64,000 bases of DNA from Olivibacter sitiensis DSM 17696 (lineage in GTDB: Bacteria > Bacteroidota > Bacteroidia > Sphingobacteriales > Sphingobacteriaceae). A model generated the notes under the pieces. The model ran no database searches, was not told the DNA's origin, and saw only the letters and a program-made list of their open reading frames with translations. This document shows positions 7,342-15,806 of the stretch, piece by piece. Both the position numbers and the translations under genes were made by a program. The first letter of the stretch is position 1. Each line of letters starts with the position of its first letter. The stretch is taken from the NCBI RefSeq assembly GCF_000427965.1, contig NZ_ATZA01000025.1, positions 1 to 64,000 on the forward strand, given 5' to 3'.

Positions 7342-8424
7342 TCAGCCAAATCTGCGCTTAAAGCTATATATGACCAAAGAGGTGACCAGAAAAATCAGGG
7401 AAACCACCGTGATATAGCCAAAAGGCACCACAAATATCATGGAAAGGAAAAAGTAGGCCAATAACTTGATATAAGCGTCTGTTTCATTGTCACTGAGTAT
7501 GGCAAAGTGATATACCAAAAGGGAGGCACACAGGAGGAAGATGACGAGCAGGCTTGCCTGCACCACATCGTATCGTATATATAGCCAAGTGATCTCGGGC
7601 AATAGGATGATGGTTATCCTGCCTGGGATAAGGAGCCAACGTTTGACAGATCCAAACGGTAAATTGCGCATAAAGGCTAGTTCGTATTGCTCAAATCGGT
7701 ATTGACCAAATAGAACCATGCTATTGGCTAATGCCAGCAAAACCATCACCAATGTAGCCATGCGGATATTGTCCTGCACATCGCTGAATGCATGGAACAT
7801 GCCCACAACCAAGAAATAGGAGAGTACCTTGCTGGTAAGAAAAGCTATTTTTTGTTGATCTACGAGATGCCTGATGCCAAGAAAAAGATGACTGTTATCC
7901 ATCTTTTGCAGCAAAATGATCTCAAAATGCCTATTGCCGCTATTTCGTTGGTTGGTAAATGACCTGTCCACATATTTTACCGTAGAGAAAAAAGCCAAGG
8001 TAGATGCGAATACTATGCACAAGGGCTGGGCTATATAGCCATATGCCACGGCCGTAATCATACAGAGCAGGATATATCCTCCCAAGGGAAGGGAGATGTA
8101 AAGCAGCACGTACGACCAAAGGGCTATTCGTGTTCTGCTAGACAGGCAATAGGCACTGTAGTACAGGAAAGCGGAATTCTTTTCTCGCATCTTTTTCTTG
8201 ATAAAGGTCACCGCTTTGAGCAGGTACAGTCCCCAAAATACCAGTAGGCCTATGGCCGCCCACCAATTGCTGCATAGCATTACAGATAGGGAGATGTGCA
8301 GTGGAAGCAATTGGCTTGGATCTACCAATCCGAACAATAGTAACGCAGCAAACAGAAACATGCCAACATGGGCCTGATAGAAAGGAAGCACAAAAATCTT
8401 TTTGAAGACCGTTTTGCTGCACAT
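7342..8424 (-). CDS. ABC exporter membrane subunit (permease-like)
   Basis: This is a 360-residue polytopic membrane protein with about eight to ten hydrophobic segments, starting MCSKTVFKKIFVLPFY. It begins two bases after the stop codon of the adjacent ABC ATPase gene, so the two form a transporter pair. I chose the ATG at 8424; the longer frame to 8466 would overlap the ATPase. No conserved permease loop is evident and the sequence is divergent, as is usual for ABC-2-like exporters of Bacteroidota. The substrate cannot be inferred. Confidence 0.7.
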   Translation of the reverse strand: MCSKTVFKKIFVLPFYQAHVGMFLFAALLLFGLVDPSQLLPLHISLSVMLCSNWWAAIGLLVFWGLYLLKAVTFIKKKMREKNSAFLYYSAYCLSSRTRIALWSYVLLYISLPLGGYILLCMITAVAYGYIAQPLCIVFASTLAFFSTVKYVDRSFTNQRNSGNRHFEIILLQKMDNSHLFLGIRHLVDQQKIAFLTSKVLSYFLVVGMFHAFSDVQDNIRMATLVMVLLALANSMVLFGQYRFEQYELAFMRNLPFGSVKRWLLIPGRITIILLPEITWLYIRYDVVQASLLVIFLLCASLLVYHFAILSDNETDAYIKLLAYFFLSMIFVVPFGYITVVSLIFLVTSLVIYSFKRRFG

Positions 8425-8426
8425 AG

Positions 8427-9056
8427 TTAGGCTATTTGATGGAGTTCCCCTTGCCGTATCTCCCATTTGTGCATAGGATTGTTCAGTACCAGATCGAGCA
8501 CTTGGTGGGAGGAAATGATAAAGTCCACTCCCATGGCTGCGTTTGCTTGGATGAGCATTTTCAAGGTTTCCTGTGCTTCCACATCCAGTGTGACGAGCGG
8601 CTCATCTAGCAATACGAGTTGCGGATGACCTAAAAAAGCCAATATCAACGACAGTTTCTTGGCCATGCCGGAGGAATAGGTGCCTACGGGCTCCTGAAGG
8701 TAATGCTGTGCACCAAATTGTTCGATAAGCGTTTCTGCCTGTCCATTCGGTGCTTTTTTGGCTTCAGCAAAAAAGCGGATGAGTTCCATACCTTTCAGAA
8801 AAGCGGGGAACAGGGGCTCTGCCTCACCAAAATTGACCAAAAGGCGATAGGCAATCGGTTTTTTTTCCATGTCGATACCGTTCCATGCGATTTGCCCTTT
8901 ATAGTCTATTATGCCGGCCACGCAGCGCAATAGTGTCGTTTTGCCGGCACCATTGGTTCCCATCAGCCATGAAACACCTTTACTAAAGGTGAGGTCGTCC
9001 AATGAAAGGATAATATGGCCTTTATAACCCTTTTCAAATCCTTTGAAACTAAGCAT
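8427..9056 (-). CDS. ABC transporter ATP-binding protein
   Basis: The 209-residue nucleotide-binding subunit carries Walker A GTNGAGKTT (33-41), an ABC signature of the form YSSGMAKKLSL (127-137), Walker B LVLLDEP (147-153) and a switch histidine in ISSHQ. In the signature the usual LSGGQ is SSGMA, a common exporter-type variant. It is short compared with importer ATPases, which fits ABC-2 type exporters. It is the first gene of the pair with the membrane subunit at 7342-8424. The substrate is unknown. Confidence 0.88.
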   Translation of the reverse strand: MLSFKGFEKGYKGHIILSLDDLTFSKGVSWLMGTNGAGKTTLLRCVAGIIDYKGQIAWNGIDMEKKPIAYRLLVNFGEAEPLFPAFLKGMELIRFFAEAKKAPNGQAETLIEQFGAQHYLQEPVGTYSSGMAKKLSLILAFLGHPQLVLLDEPLVTLDVEAQETLKMLIQANAAMGVDFIISSHQVLDLVLNNPMHKWEIRQGELHQIA

Positions 9057-9217
9057 ATCACCTTAGACCCGGTAGCCTGTCATTTGTTACGGCAGGGAAA
9101 TGGACATGCTACTTGTGATAATTGTTATAATCACCAAAACAAACAATGCTTCAAACAACGTTCTTTTTTTGTTATTATATTGGTAAATTAGTCGCTCTAA
9201 ACTTCATTTTTTCCGGT

Positions 9218-11095
9218 ATGCGACACAAACTCACCTACGTCCTTTTCTTTTTGATAGTGGCTTGCTTTTCCTTCCATAGTGTCTATGCACAGGAAGAGTT
9301 GGCTTCCTATATCAAGCAGCACTATACCAAGATAGAACGCCAGATTCCCATGCGCGATGGGGTCAAGTTGTTTACATCCATATACATTCCCAAGGATGAG
9401 AGCAAAAAGTATCCTTTTCTCATCAATCGCACACCTTACACCGTTGCACCCTATGGCGAGGAATTTAAGACGAGTTTGGGCCCAGATAGTCTATTTGCCA
9501 AGGAAGGATACATTTTCGTTTACCAAGACGTACGGGGCAGGTGGATGAGCGAGGGCAGCTTTGAGGATATCAGGCCGCATATTGCCAATAAGAAATCAAA
9601 AACTGCTATTGACGAAAGCTCGGACACTTACGATACCATTGATTGGCTTCTGAAAAATATTCCCAACAACAATGGCAAGGCCGGTATATACGGGATATCC
9701 TATCCGGGTTTTTACTCCACGGCATCCCTGCCAGGAGCACATCCGGCGCTGCAAGCCGTATCACCACAGGCACCCGTGACCGATTGGTTCCGTGGTGATG
9801 ATTTTCATCATAATGGCGCCTTCATGCTTGTAGATGCCTTCAGTTTCTATAGTAGCTTTGGTGTGCCACGTCCCAAGCCGATTACGCCCGACAAGGCTAC
9901 TCGGGTACAGACCGATATCAGGGACAATTATCAGTTCTTCCTCGATCTGGGACCGCTCAAAAATGTCAAGAAAAACTACTTTGGCGATAGTATCCGTTTC
10001 TGGAATCAGGTGACCAGCCATCCCGACCTGGATACCTTTTGGCGCGCTAGGGAAATCGTTCACCATCTTAAAGGCGTGAAACCTGCCGTGATGGTTGTGG
10101 GCGGCAATTTCGATGCCGAAGACCAGTTTGGTACCTACCATACCTTTAAGGTGCTCGATAGCCTGAGCCCCAAGGCGGACAACTATTTTGTTGTGGGGCC
10201 GTGGTTTCATGGCGGATGGGTGCGTAGCGATGGCAGCTCTTTTGGCGATATTGTCTTTAACGAACCCACTAGTGACTACTACCAGCGCAATCTGGAGCTG
10301 CCTTTCTTCAATCATTACCTCAAAGGCAAGGGGAGTTTCGATGCGGCAAAAGTGAGTATATTCGTCACGGGATCCAACAAATGGCAGCATTTGGATACCT
10401 GGCCGCCCAAAGAAGCCACGAGTAGCAGGTTGTATTTACAGGAAGGCGGTAAACTGAGTTTTAATGCACCCACAGCTGCCGAAAGTTACGACGAGTACAT
10501 AAGCGATCCCAATAACCCTGTACCTTACCAGCGAGGTACCAATTCCCGACGCAGCCGCGAGTATATGATAGACGATCAGCGCTTTGCCTCACGCCGGCCG
10601 GATGTGATGGTCTATACCACCGACGTGCTACAGGAAGATATCACTTTGGCGGGTCCGCTATTGGCCCATCTGAAGGTGTCTACCACCGGTACGGACGCAG
10701 ACTATGTGGTAAAGTTGATTGATGTGTATCCGGCAGATAGCCCCGATCCCGACCCAAACCCCCAGAACATCGTGATGTCGGGCTATCAGATGCTGCTACG
10801 TGGCGAGGTGATGAGAGGCAAATACAGAAATAGCTTCGAGAAACCCGAGCCTTTTGTGCCGGGACAGCTCACGGAGGTGAATTATGCCTTGCCCGATGTA
10901 GCACATACCTTTAAGAAGGGACATAAGATCATGATCCAGGTTCAGAATTCCTGGTTCCCGCTGGTGGATCGCAATCCGCAGCAATTCATGGATATTTTTC
11001 AAGCCGATGAGGGCGATTTCAAGAAAGCTACACAACGCATCTACCACGATGCAGCGCATCCTTCTTGTCTGGAAATAAAGGTATTGGCCAACTAG
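9218..11095 (+). CDS. Secreted CocE/NonD-family hydrolase (peptidase S15 type)
   Basis: This 625-residue alpha/beta-hydrolase belongs to the X-Pro dipeptidyl-peptidase/CocE family, which also includes alpha-amino-acid ester hydrolases. I start it at 9218 because MRHKLTYVLFFLIVACFSF followed by VYAQ is a good signal peptide; an upstream extension to 9146 has no such logic. The nucleophile is Ser161 in GISYPGF, the acid is likely the Asp in GGNFDAEDQFG and the histidine lies in GPWFHGGW. The C-terminal part is the jelly-roll PepX_C domain (DITLAGPLLAHLKVSTTGTD). It likely cleaves small acyl-peptides or esters in the periplasm. Another secreted hydrolase follows 10 bp later. Confidence 0.88.
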   Translation: MRHKLTYVLFFLIVACFSFHSVYAQEELASYIKQHYTKIERQIPMRDGVKLFTSIYIPKDESKKYPFLINRTPYTVAPYGEEFKTSLGPDSLFAKEGYIFVYQDVRGRWMSEGSFEDIRPHIANKKSKTAIDESSDTYDTIDWLLKNIPNNNGKAGIYGISYPGFYSTASLPGAHPALQAVSPQAPVTDWFRGDDFHHNGAFMLVDAFSFYSSFGVPRPKPITPDKATRVQTDIRDNYQFFLDLGPLKNVKKNYFGDSIRFWNQVTSHPDLDTFWRAREIVHHLKGVKPAVMVVGGNFDAEDQFGTYHTFKVLDSLSPKADNYFVVGPWFHGGWVRSDGSSFGDIVFNEPTSDYYQRNLELPFFNHYLKGKGSFDAAKVSIFVTGSNKWQHLDTWPPKEATSSRLYLQEGGKLSFNAPTAAESYDEYISDPNNPVPYQRGTNSRRSREYMIDDQRFASRRPDVMVYTTDVLQEDITLAGPLLAHLKVSTTGTDADYVVKLIDVYPADSPDPDPNPQNIVMSGYQMLLRGEVMRGKYRNSFEKPEPFVPGQLTEVNYALPDVAHTFKKGHKIMIQVQNSWFPLVDRNPQQFMDIFQADEGDFKKATQRIYHDAAHPSCLEIKVLAN

Positions 11096-11105
11096 AAAAA
11101 ATGAT

Positions 11106-12059
11106 ATGGGAGCAGAGAGGATCTTGATGTTTTGCTGGTATTGCTGTTTGTCCTTAGCGGTGTTCACGGGGTTTTCCCAAGAGACAAAGGAACTGTACGT
11201 TGCCGTGCCGGGAGGCAAGGTCTATTGCAAGATTATCGGCCTCGAACGCTCGGGTATACCACTGCTGTTGCTACACGGAGGCCCAGGAAGCGGTAGTCGG
11301 CGACTGGAAGAGGCATTTTCCCAACACTTGGTCGATAGGCCCATCATCGTCTACGACCAGTTGGGTTGTGGCCTGTCAGATAGACCGCAAGATACGGCCT
11401 TGTGGACAGTGGATCGCTTTGTGGAAGAGCTGGATTTGGTGATTGCGGCTTTGGGATACCCTAAGATACATCTTTTGGGGCATTCTTGGGGTGGTACGCT
11501 AGCAGCACAATATATGATCGACAAGCCTTCCTCTGCCGTGGTCAAGCTCGTGCTTTCCAGTCCTTTGATAGATACGCGCCTTTGGGAGCAAGATGCCCAG
11601 CGTTACATAGCGGCAATGCCTTTAGAACAGCAGGAGGCCTTGCAATGGGAGCACGATACGTTGGAAATGAGGAAAAAGGCATATAAGGATGCGGTAGCGG
11701 CATATTATGTGTTACATGTGAATAGAAATCCCACTATAGATGCGGGTAACAAAGGGAATAATGCACGTTCACAAGCCTATTCCAATAGCGACATTTATAC
11801 CTATATGTGGGGGACCAACGAGTTTTCTCCTTCCGGAACGCTTAAGGACTACAGCTGTTTGGATAGATTGGAAGAGATCAAGGTGCCTACGCTATATATT
11901 TGTGGCGAGCATGACGAAGCTGCCCCCGGATCGATGCGCATTTTTCATGAAAAAACACCACGGAGCAAATTAGTTATCGTTTCCGATGCGTCACACTCTA
12001 CCTATCGCGAGCAGCCAGCGTTTTATTTTGCCAACTTGCGGGAGTTTCTTAAAGACTAA
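11106..12059 (+). CDS. Proline iminopeptidase-like alpha/beta hydrolase, exported
   Basis: The 317-residue protein has the prolyl aminopeptidase (peptidase S33) pattern: oxyanion motif LLLHGGPGSGSRR (54-66), DQLGCGLSD, nucleophile Ser127 in GHSWGG, and histidine in DASHSTYREQ near the end. The aspartate is probably in CGEHDEAAPG. An N-terminal hydrophobic segment (FCWYCCLSLAVFTGFS) looks like a signal peptide. It follows the CocE-type hydrolase by 10 bp, so the two probably form a small peptide-degradation operon. The 3' end overlaps the convergent MFS gene by 11 bp. Confidence 0.85.
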   Translation: MGAERILMFCWYCCLSLAVFTGFSQETKELYVAVPGGKVYCKIIGLERSGIPLLLLHGGPGSGSRRLEEAFSQHLVDRPIIVYDQLGCGLSDRPQDTALWTVDRFVEELDLVIAALGYPKIHLLGHSWGGTLAAQYMIDKPSSAVVKLVLSSPLIDTRLWEQDAQRYIAAMPLEQQEALQWEHDTLEMRKKAYKDAVAAYYVLHVNRNPTIDAGNKGNNARSQAYSNSDIYTYMWGTNEFSPSGTLKDYSCLDRLEEIKVPTLYICGEHDEAAPGSMRIFHEKTPRSKLVIVSDASHSTYREQPAFYFANLREFLKD

Positions 12060-13233
12060 CACCATCGCCTTTCCTTTGCTTCCAAAACAATAGATACGCT
12101 ATAGCCATAAAGGCAATGGCGGCGCAGGCCACGAAGATAGATGGGATTAATGCTAACTTGTCCATGTACCACCAGCCGGATAGCAAGGCACCCAGGCCTA
12201 TGCCGGCTTCCATGCAGATATACATGGTGGCCATGGCCTTTCCCCTATGGGCCGACGATCCCAGCTCGATGGTCCAGGCATTGAGTGCCGGGGATAAAAT
12301 GCCCGTGCCAATACCATATAGCACAGCACCGGTAAACAGGCCCGTGAGGTTGCTTTGCAAGGCAATGATGAGCAGTGACAAGCATAGTATGACCAAGCCC
12401 GCCAAGATGACGTAGATGCGGCCATAGCGATCCGAAACCTTGCCAGCCACGAAACGGACAAGTAGAGAAGAAAGCGTAAAGACCATGAAGAACATCCCCT
12501 TGTTGACCACACCAAGATGCTGCGACCAATCGGGGATCAAGGTAAGGATCGCTCCATAAGCCATGTAGGATAGTAAGGTGACGATAGCTGCCGGAAGTAC
12601 CAGTACATCTATCACGTCATGTCTTGATATTTTTAGCAGAGATGGTCTGAATGCTTGCTTGTTTACCAAAGTCTCCTTCATGTTAAGCAATATCATGATA
12701 GATAGCAGGGCAAATGCAGAAGAGCAATAGAAAAGCACGTCAATGGAATACCGGTCGCTGATGAAGCTTCCTACCGCTGGGCCTGCAGCCATGCCGATGC
12801 TGAAGAAAAGTCCGTGAATGCCCAGCGCTTCCCCCCATCTATCGCTAGGTACCAGATCGGCTACGTAAGCCGCCGTGGCCGTGGGTTTGAAACCAGTGGA
12901 AAAGCCATGCAGCAAGCGCAGCAACAGAAAGCCGGCCACGCTACTGAGTATGGGATATAGAAAGCCGCACACAAAACATACCAGCGAACCAATGGCCATC
13001 ACGGGCACACGGCCAATGGTATCCGTCAGCTTGCCGCTGAAAGGCCTGGATATGCCTGCGGTGAGCGTGAAGAGCGCGATGATAAGCCCCTTATATTCCG
13101 CACCGCCTATACTGGTCAGGTAGGCCGGTAGGTCGGGAATGAGCATATTGAAACTGGCAGAGAACAGAAAGGAGCTAAGGCAGAGCAGGGCAAAGGGAAT
13201 ATTATATATCGCATCTTTTTGTTTTTCCATCAT
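12049..13233 (-). CDS. MFS transporter
   Basis: The 394-residue protein has twelve predicted membrane segments and MFS loop motifs, including GKLTDTIGRVPVM between helices 2 and 3 and GKVSDRYGRIYV in the second half. Related Bacteroidota proteins are generally drug or sugar exporters; the substrate cannot be told here. I use the ATG at 13233 because the upstream region holds a -7 promoter box at 13255-13262 and a large inverted repeat. The 3' end overlaps the convergent hydrolase gene by 11 bp. Confidence 0.87.
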   Translation of the reverse strand: MMEKQKDAIYNIPFALLCLSSFLFSASFNMLIPDLPAYLTSIGGAEYKGLIIALFTLTAGISRPFSGKLTDTIGRVPVMAIGSLVCFVCGFLYPILSSVAGFLLLRLLHGFSTGFKPTATAAYVADLVPSDRWGEALGIHGLFFSIGMAAGPAVGSFISDRYSIDVLFYCSSAFALLSIMILLNMKETLVNKQAFRPSLLKISRHDVIDVLVLPAAIVTLLSYMAYGAILTLIPDWSQHLGVVNKGMFFMVFTLSSLLVRFVAGKVSDRYGRIYVILAGLVILCLSLLIIALQSNLTGLFTGAVLYGIGTGILSPALNAWTIELGSSAHRGKAMATMYICMEAGIGLGALLSGWWYMDKLALIPSIFVACAAIAFMAIAYLLFWKQRKGDGVSL

Positions 13234-13254
13234 GTTGTTCTCGCAAGGAAGCTG

Positions 13255-13316
13255 CAAACTTAGATAAATTGCTTTTATATCCTATTTAATTGCATTGCAT
13301 ATAAAAGCAATTTATC
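13255..13316 (-). promoter_or_regulatory. Promoter with 18-bp inverted repeat before the MFS gene (twin dyad)
   Basis: On the minus strand TAAGTTTG (13262 to 13255) matches the -7 consensus. Immediately upstream is a perfect 18-bp inverted repeat with arms 13263-13280 and 13299-13316 separated by 18 bp. Each arm is itself an imperfect dyad, GATAAATTGCTTTTAT. The same arrangement precedes proline dehydrogenase at 24617-24680, so it is likely a shared operator for one regulator. Confidence 0.55.
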
Positions 13317-13415
13317 GGTCTCTCCTCTGCCATTGAGAACTTTTTTATAGAGGAAATATAGATAAACGGCAAGGTAATTGAGCTTTATACCGTGTTACCG
13401 ATAAATTAGGGAGCT

Positions 13416-13592
13416 ATGAAAAGGAACAGAAAGAAAATGTGGATCGTATTTGCCTGTTTCGTGGCAGCATCCATGCTGTTGCGCATGGCCTTTGCCACGG
13501 TTTACAACAATGTCAGCGTATGGCTCATCTGTGTGGGTGTTCTCTTTGCCATAGCGGCCATCGTCTCCTTTGCCCTATACTTTAAGGAGTGA
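13416..13592 (+). CDS. Small membrane protein (58 aa)
   Basis: This frame starts MKRNRKKMWIVFACFVAAS and ends FALYFKE, with two hydrophobic segments (about residues 8-28 and 34-55) and a basic N-terminus. That is a sensible topology for a two-helix inner-membrane protein. No family is recognised. It stands alone between the divergent MFS promoter and a low-information region. Coding is plausible because the frame has clean membrane segments and codon use like its neighbours, but it could be spurious. Confidence 0.45.
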   Translation: MKRNRKKMWIVFACFVAASMLLRMAFATVYNNVSVWLICVGVLFAIAAIVSFALYFKE

Positions 13593-13871
13593 GAAGTGCT
13601 GTTTGTTGTCTAAGTTGGCGTAAGATTACCCAAATTTGGGTATTGCTAGCCCTACGTCATACCTCTACCTTTGTTAATGTCTACTAATCGTGTGCTTAGA
13701 CATGGTTTATACAATAGTTGCCTTTGCCATACAACTCATCCCCTACATCCCACAATACCAACTAGCTTTCATAGCTCTTGGTATATGGGATTTAATATCT
13801 GTAGTTTTAATAACTAGATTATATGCCGAGATTGAAGTCGTAGGCGACTTTTAATTTAGAAGACTAACTAT
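13593..13871. other. Intergenic region with a doubtful 50-codon frame
   Basis: This stretch lies between the small membrane protein and the GH20 gene. It contains one uninterrupted frame, 13702-13854 on the plus strand, starting MVYTIVAFAIQLIPYIP and hydrophobic in its middle, but with no upstream signal and no recognisable family. I do not call it a gene. No terminator hairpin is evident. Confidence 0.3.
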
Positions 13872-15449
13872 TTAGTCTAAATTGCCTATTTCATATCCCT
13901 CTCGCTCCCATCTTTTCAGGAAAAAATTTAATTGTCGCATGAACCGATCAAAATTCTTGTTTTCCGGACTGCTCCAGCCCACTTCGGCATAGGCTGCAAT
14001 CCGTGGAAAAACCTGTTTGTACATAGATTGGGACGTAGGGATCCATTCGCCCCACATCTGGCAGCCCAACCCGAGTATCTTGGCGTGATATTCATCTTCC
14101 AATCCATCAGGAATAGGATTGAACTCGTAAGCCTTCCTCAAAGGAATGTGCTTGTAGTCATAGTCCAGATAGGTATATTCATGATATGAGTTGACCACAT
14201 CGTATCCCTTGCTGACCGCATCTTTTACCATATCCAAGTCTCCCTTCCAGAACTGTATGATGGTTTCTGAAGCCAATTGACCGGTCGCCAGTTTCTGATC
14301 GCTATAATCGTGCAATTTTGCCCCCGTAATATCGTTCCATCCCATCATGCGTTTTCCCTGTTCTGCAAGAAATGTAGAAATACCGTTCGTAAAATAAATC
14401 TGCAGATCGGCAGAAGAGTTTAGCTGGCGTTCTTTCATGTACTGCTGCACTTTTTGTGACTCTTCCCATTGTTTAAATTTTACTTCATCTCCGCCGATGT
14501 GTATTACGTTGCTAGGGAAAAGGGCTATCACTTCCTTTAACACCTGATGTAAAAACTGGATTACCTTTGGATCGGTTACGTCGTATACGTCGTACTTTAC
14601 GCCAAAGCTTGTCGGTACGGTTATGGCTTCCTTGGTCACCCCCAGCCAGGGATAAGCTGCTATGGCTGCGCTAGAGTGACCGGGCATTTCTATTTCGGGT
14701 ACGATCTGGATGTGTCGTGCTGTGGCATAGGCAATTATTTCCTTGATATCGGCCTTGCTGTAATAGCCCTGATGCTCTTTACCATCATACTTGTCGCTTT
14801 TCCATCCACCTATTTCCGTGGAGTCGCGTTTGCCGCCTATACGGGTAAGTTCTGGATATTCATCTATGGCTATGCGCCATCCTTGATCTTCTGTCAGATG
14901 CCAGTGAAAGATATTCATTTTTAACAAAGCCATCTCGTCCAGCATTTTCTTAACCACCTCTTTCCCCTTGAAATACCGTCCTTCATCCAGCATGAAACTC
15001 CGCCAAGCAAACTTAGGCTTGTCCATGATCCGCGAATAGGGGAGCTGCAATTGGTCGCCTCTTTTATTGATAAGCTGTTTTATCGACTGGATACCGTAAA
15101 AGATCCCGGTAGCACTTGCCGCATCAATTTGCACTCCTTGCGCATTTATCGTTAGTTCATAACCTTCTTTGCCCAAGCGATCGTTTAAGGATTCTTGTAT
15201 GAGTAGTTTAATGTTTGCTTTCTTTTGATCAGACGGCTTCGTCTTTATCTGGAAGATAGATGCCAGATAATTGCTTAAGTCGGTAACTTCATCATTGAGA
15301 CTTGTGGAGGCAGCCACGTTTATAACCTTTGGCAGGTTGTAATTTTGATTTTGGATGCTTATGTCGTAAGGTTGGGGGATAACCTTCTGGGCATATGTAT
15401 AAGTCGCAAGTCCAATGATCAGAAAAGTAATCGCAATAGGATTTTTCAT
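13872..15449 (-). CDS. Beta-N-acetylhexosaminidase, GH20
   Basis: This 525-residue secreted enzyme cleaves terminal N-acetylhexosamines by substrate-assisted catalysis. A signal peptide (MKNPIAITFLIIGLATYTYA) is followed by a GH20b N-terminal domain (about 22-140) and the catalytic (beta/alpha)8 domain with HWHLTEDQGWRI (182-193) and the Asp-Glu pair D321-E322 in IGGDEVKF. A tryptophan-rich end (GWSSPENKNFDRF) completes the active site. It is not next to a SusC/D pair and probably serves peptidoglycan or chitin-fragment recycling or host-glycan trimming. No operon partner is visible. Confidence 0.95.
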   Translation of the reverse strand: MKNPIAITFLIIGLATYTYAQKVIPQPYDISIQNQNYNLPKVINVAASTSLNDEVTDLSNYLASIFQIKTKPSDQKKANIKLLIQESLNDRLGKEGYELTINAQGVQIDAASATGIFYGIQSIKQLINKRGDQLQLPYSRIMDKPKFAWRSFMLDEGRYFKGKEVVKKMLDEMALLKMNIFHWHLTEDQGWRIAIDEYPELTRIGGKRDSTEIGGWKSDKYDGKEHQGYYSKADIKEIIAYATARHIQIVPEIEMPGHSSAAIAAYPWLGVTKEAITVPTSFGVKYDVYDVTDPKVIQFLHQVLKEVIALFPSNVIHIGGDEVKFKQWEESQKVQQYMKERQLNSSADLQIYFTNGISTFLAEQGKRMMGWNDITGAKLHDYSDQKLATGQLASETIIQFWKGDLDMVKDAVSKGYDVVNSYHEYTYLDYDYKHIPLRKAYEFNPIPDGLEDEYHAKILGLGCQMWGEWIPTSQSMYKQVFPRIAAYAEVGWSSPENKNFDRFMRQLNFFLKRWEREGYEIGNLD

Positions 15450-15806
15450 GTGGATATAATTAGTCTAGGCAATATTACACATCGAGCACCAGATAGCCAA
15501 GCGCTGTCACAACGCAATCGTTTGCCTAATTTTCGATTCATTAAACAAAGACGCTTTTTGTGCTGATCTCAATATGTTGTATTCCATTTCTTATCTTCCC
15601 TGTTGTCGATGAAATAATTGGTCATGCGAAACTCAATTATCTCGGATAATTAAAGGTCGTGCTGCTAAGACTGCTAGGTATAAAATACACCTTTTCGCGT
15701 ATTGTTAATGCTTAGGAGCCTCGATAGATTTGAGACAAGTAATTTGAGCACTATAAATTGGTATATAGCCTATTATAGTTCATTTAAAACCTATAAAAAA
15801 TAAATT
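15450..15806. other. Intergenic region upstream of two divergent genes
   Basis: This 357-bp gap separates the divergent GH20 and collagen-like lipoprotein genes. It holds a 17-bp dyad at 15635-15651 (AATTATC around TCG) and a good promoter for the lipoprotein (separate entry). I see no further gene and no RNA structure. Confidence 0.5.
15702..15732 (+). promoter_or_regulatory. Bacteroidota-type promoter of the collagen-like lipoprotein
   Basis: TTG at 15702-15704, a 20-nt spacer and TAGATTTG at 15725-15732 match the -33 TTG / -7 TAnnTTTG consensus exactly. Transcription would start near 15738, giving a leader of about 70 nt before the ATG at 15807. Confidence 0.55.

Noticed and set aside
7232-7417. 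A 61-codon plus-strand frame near the ABC permease 3' end
   Set aside because: It overlaps the antisense end of the permease gene, has no recognisable domain, and most of it is explained as a shadow.
13702-13854. A 50-codon hydrophobic frame between the small membrane protein and GH20
   Set aside because: No homologous pattern, no clear start context; too short to call without conservation.
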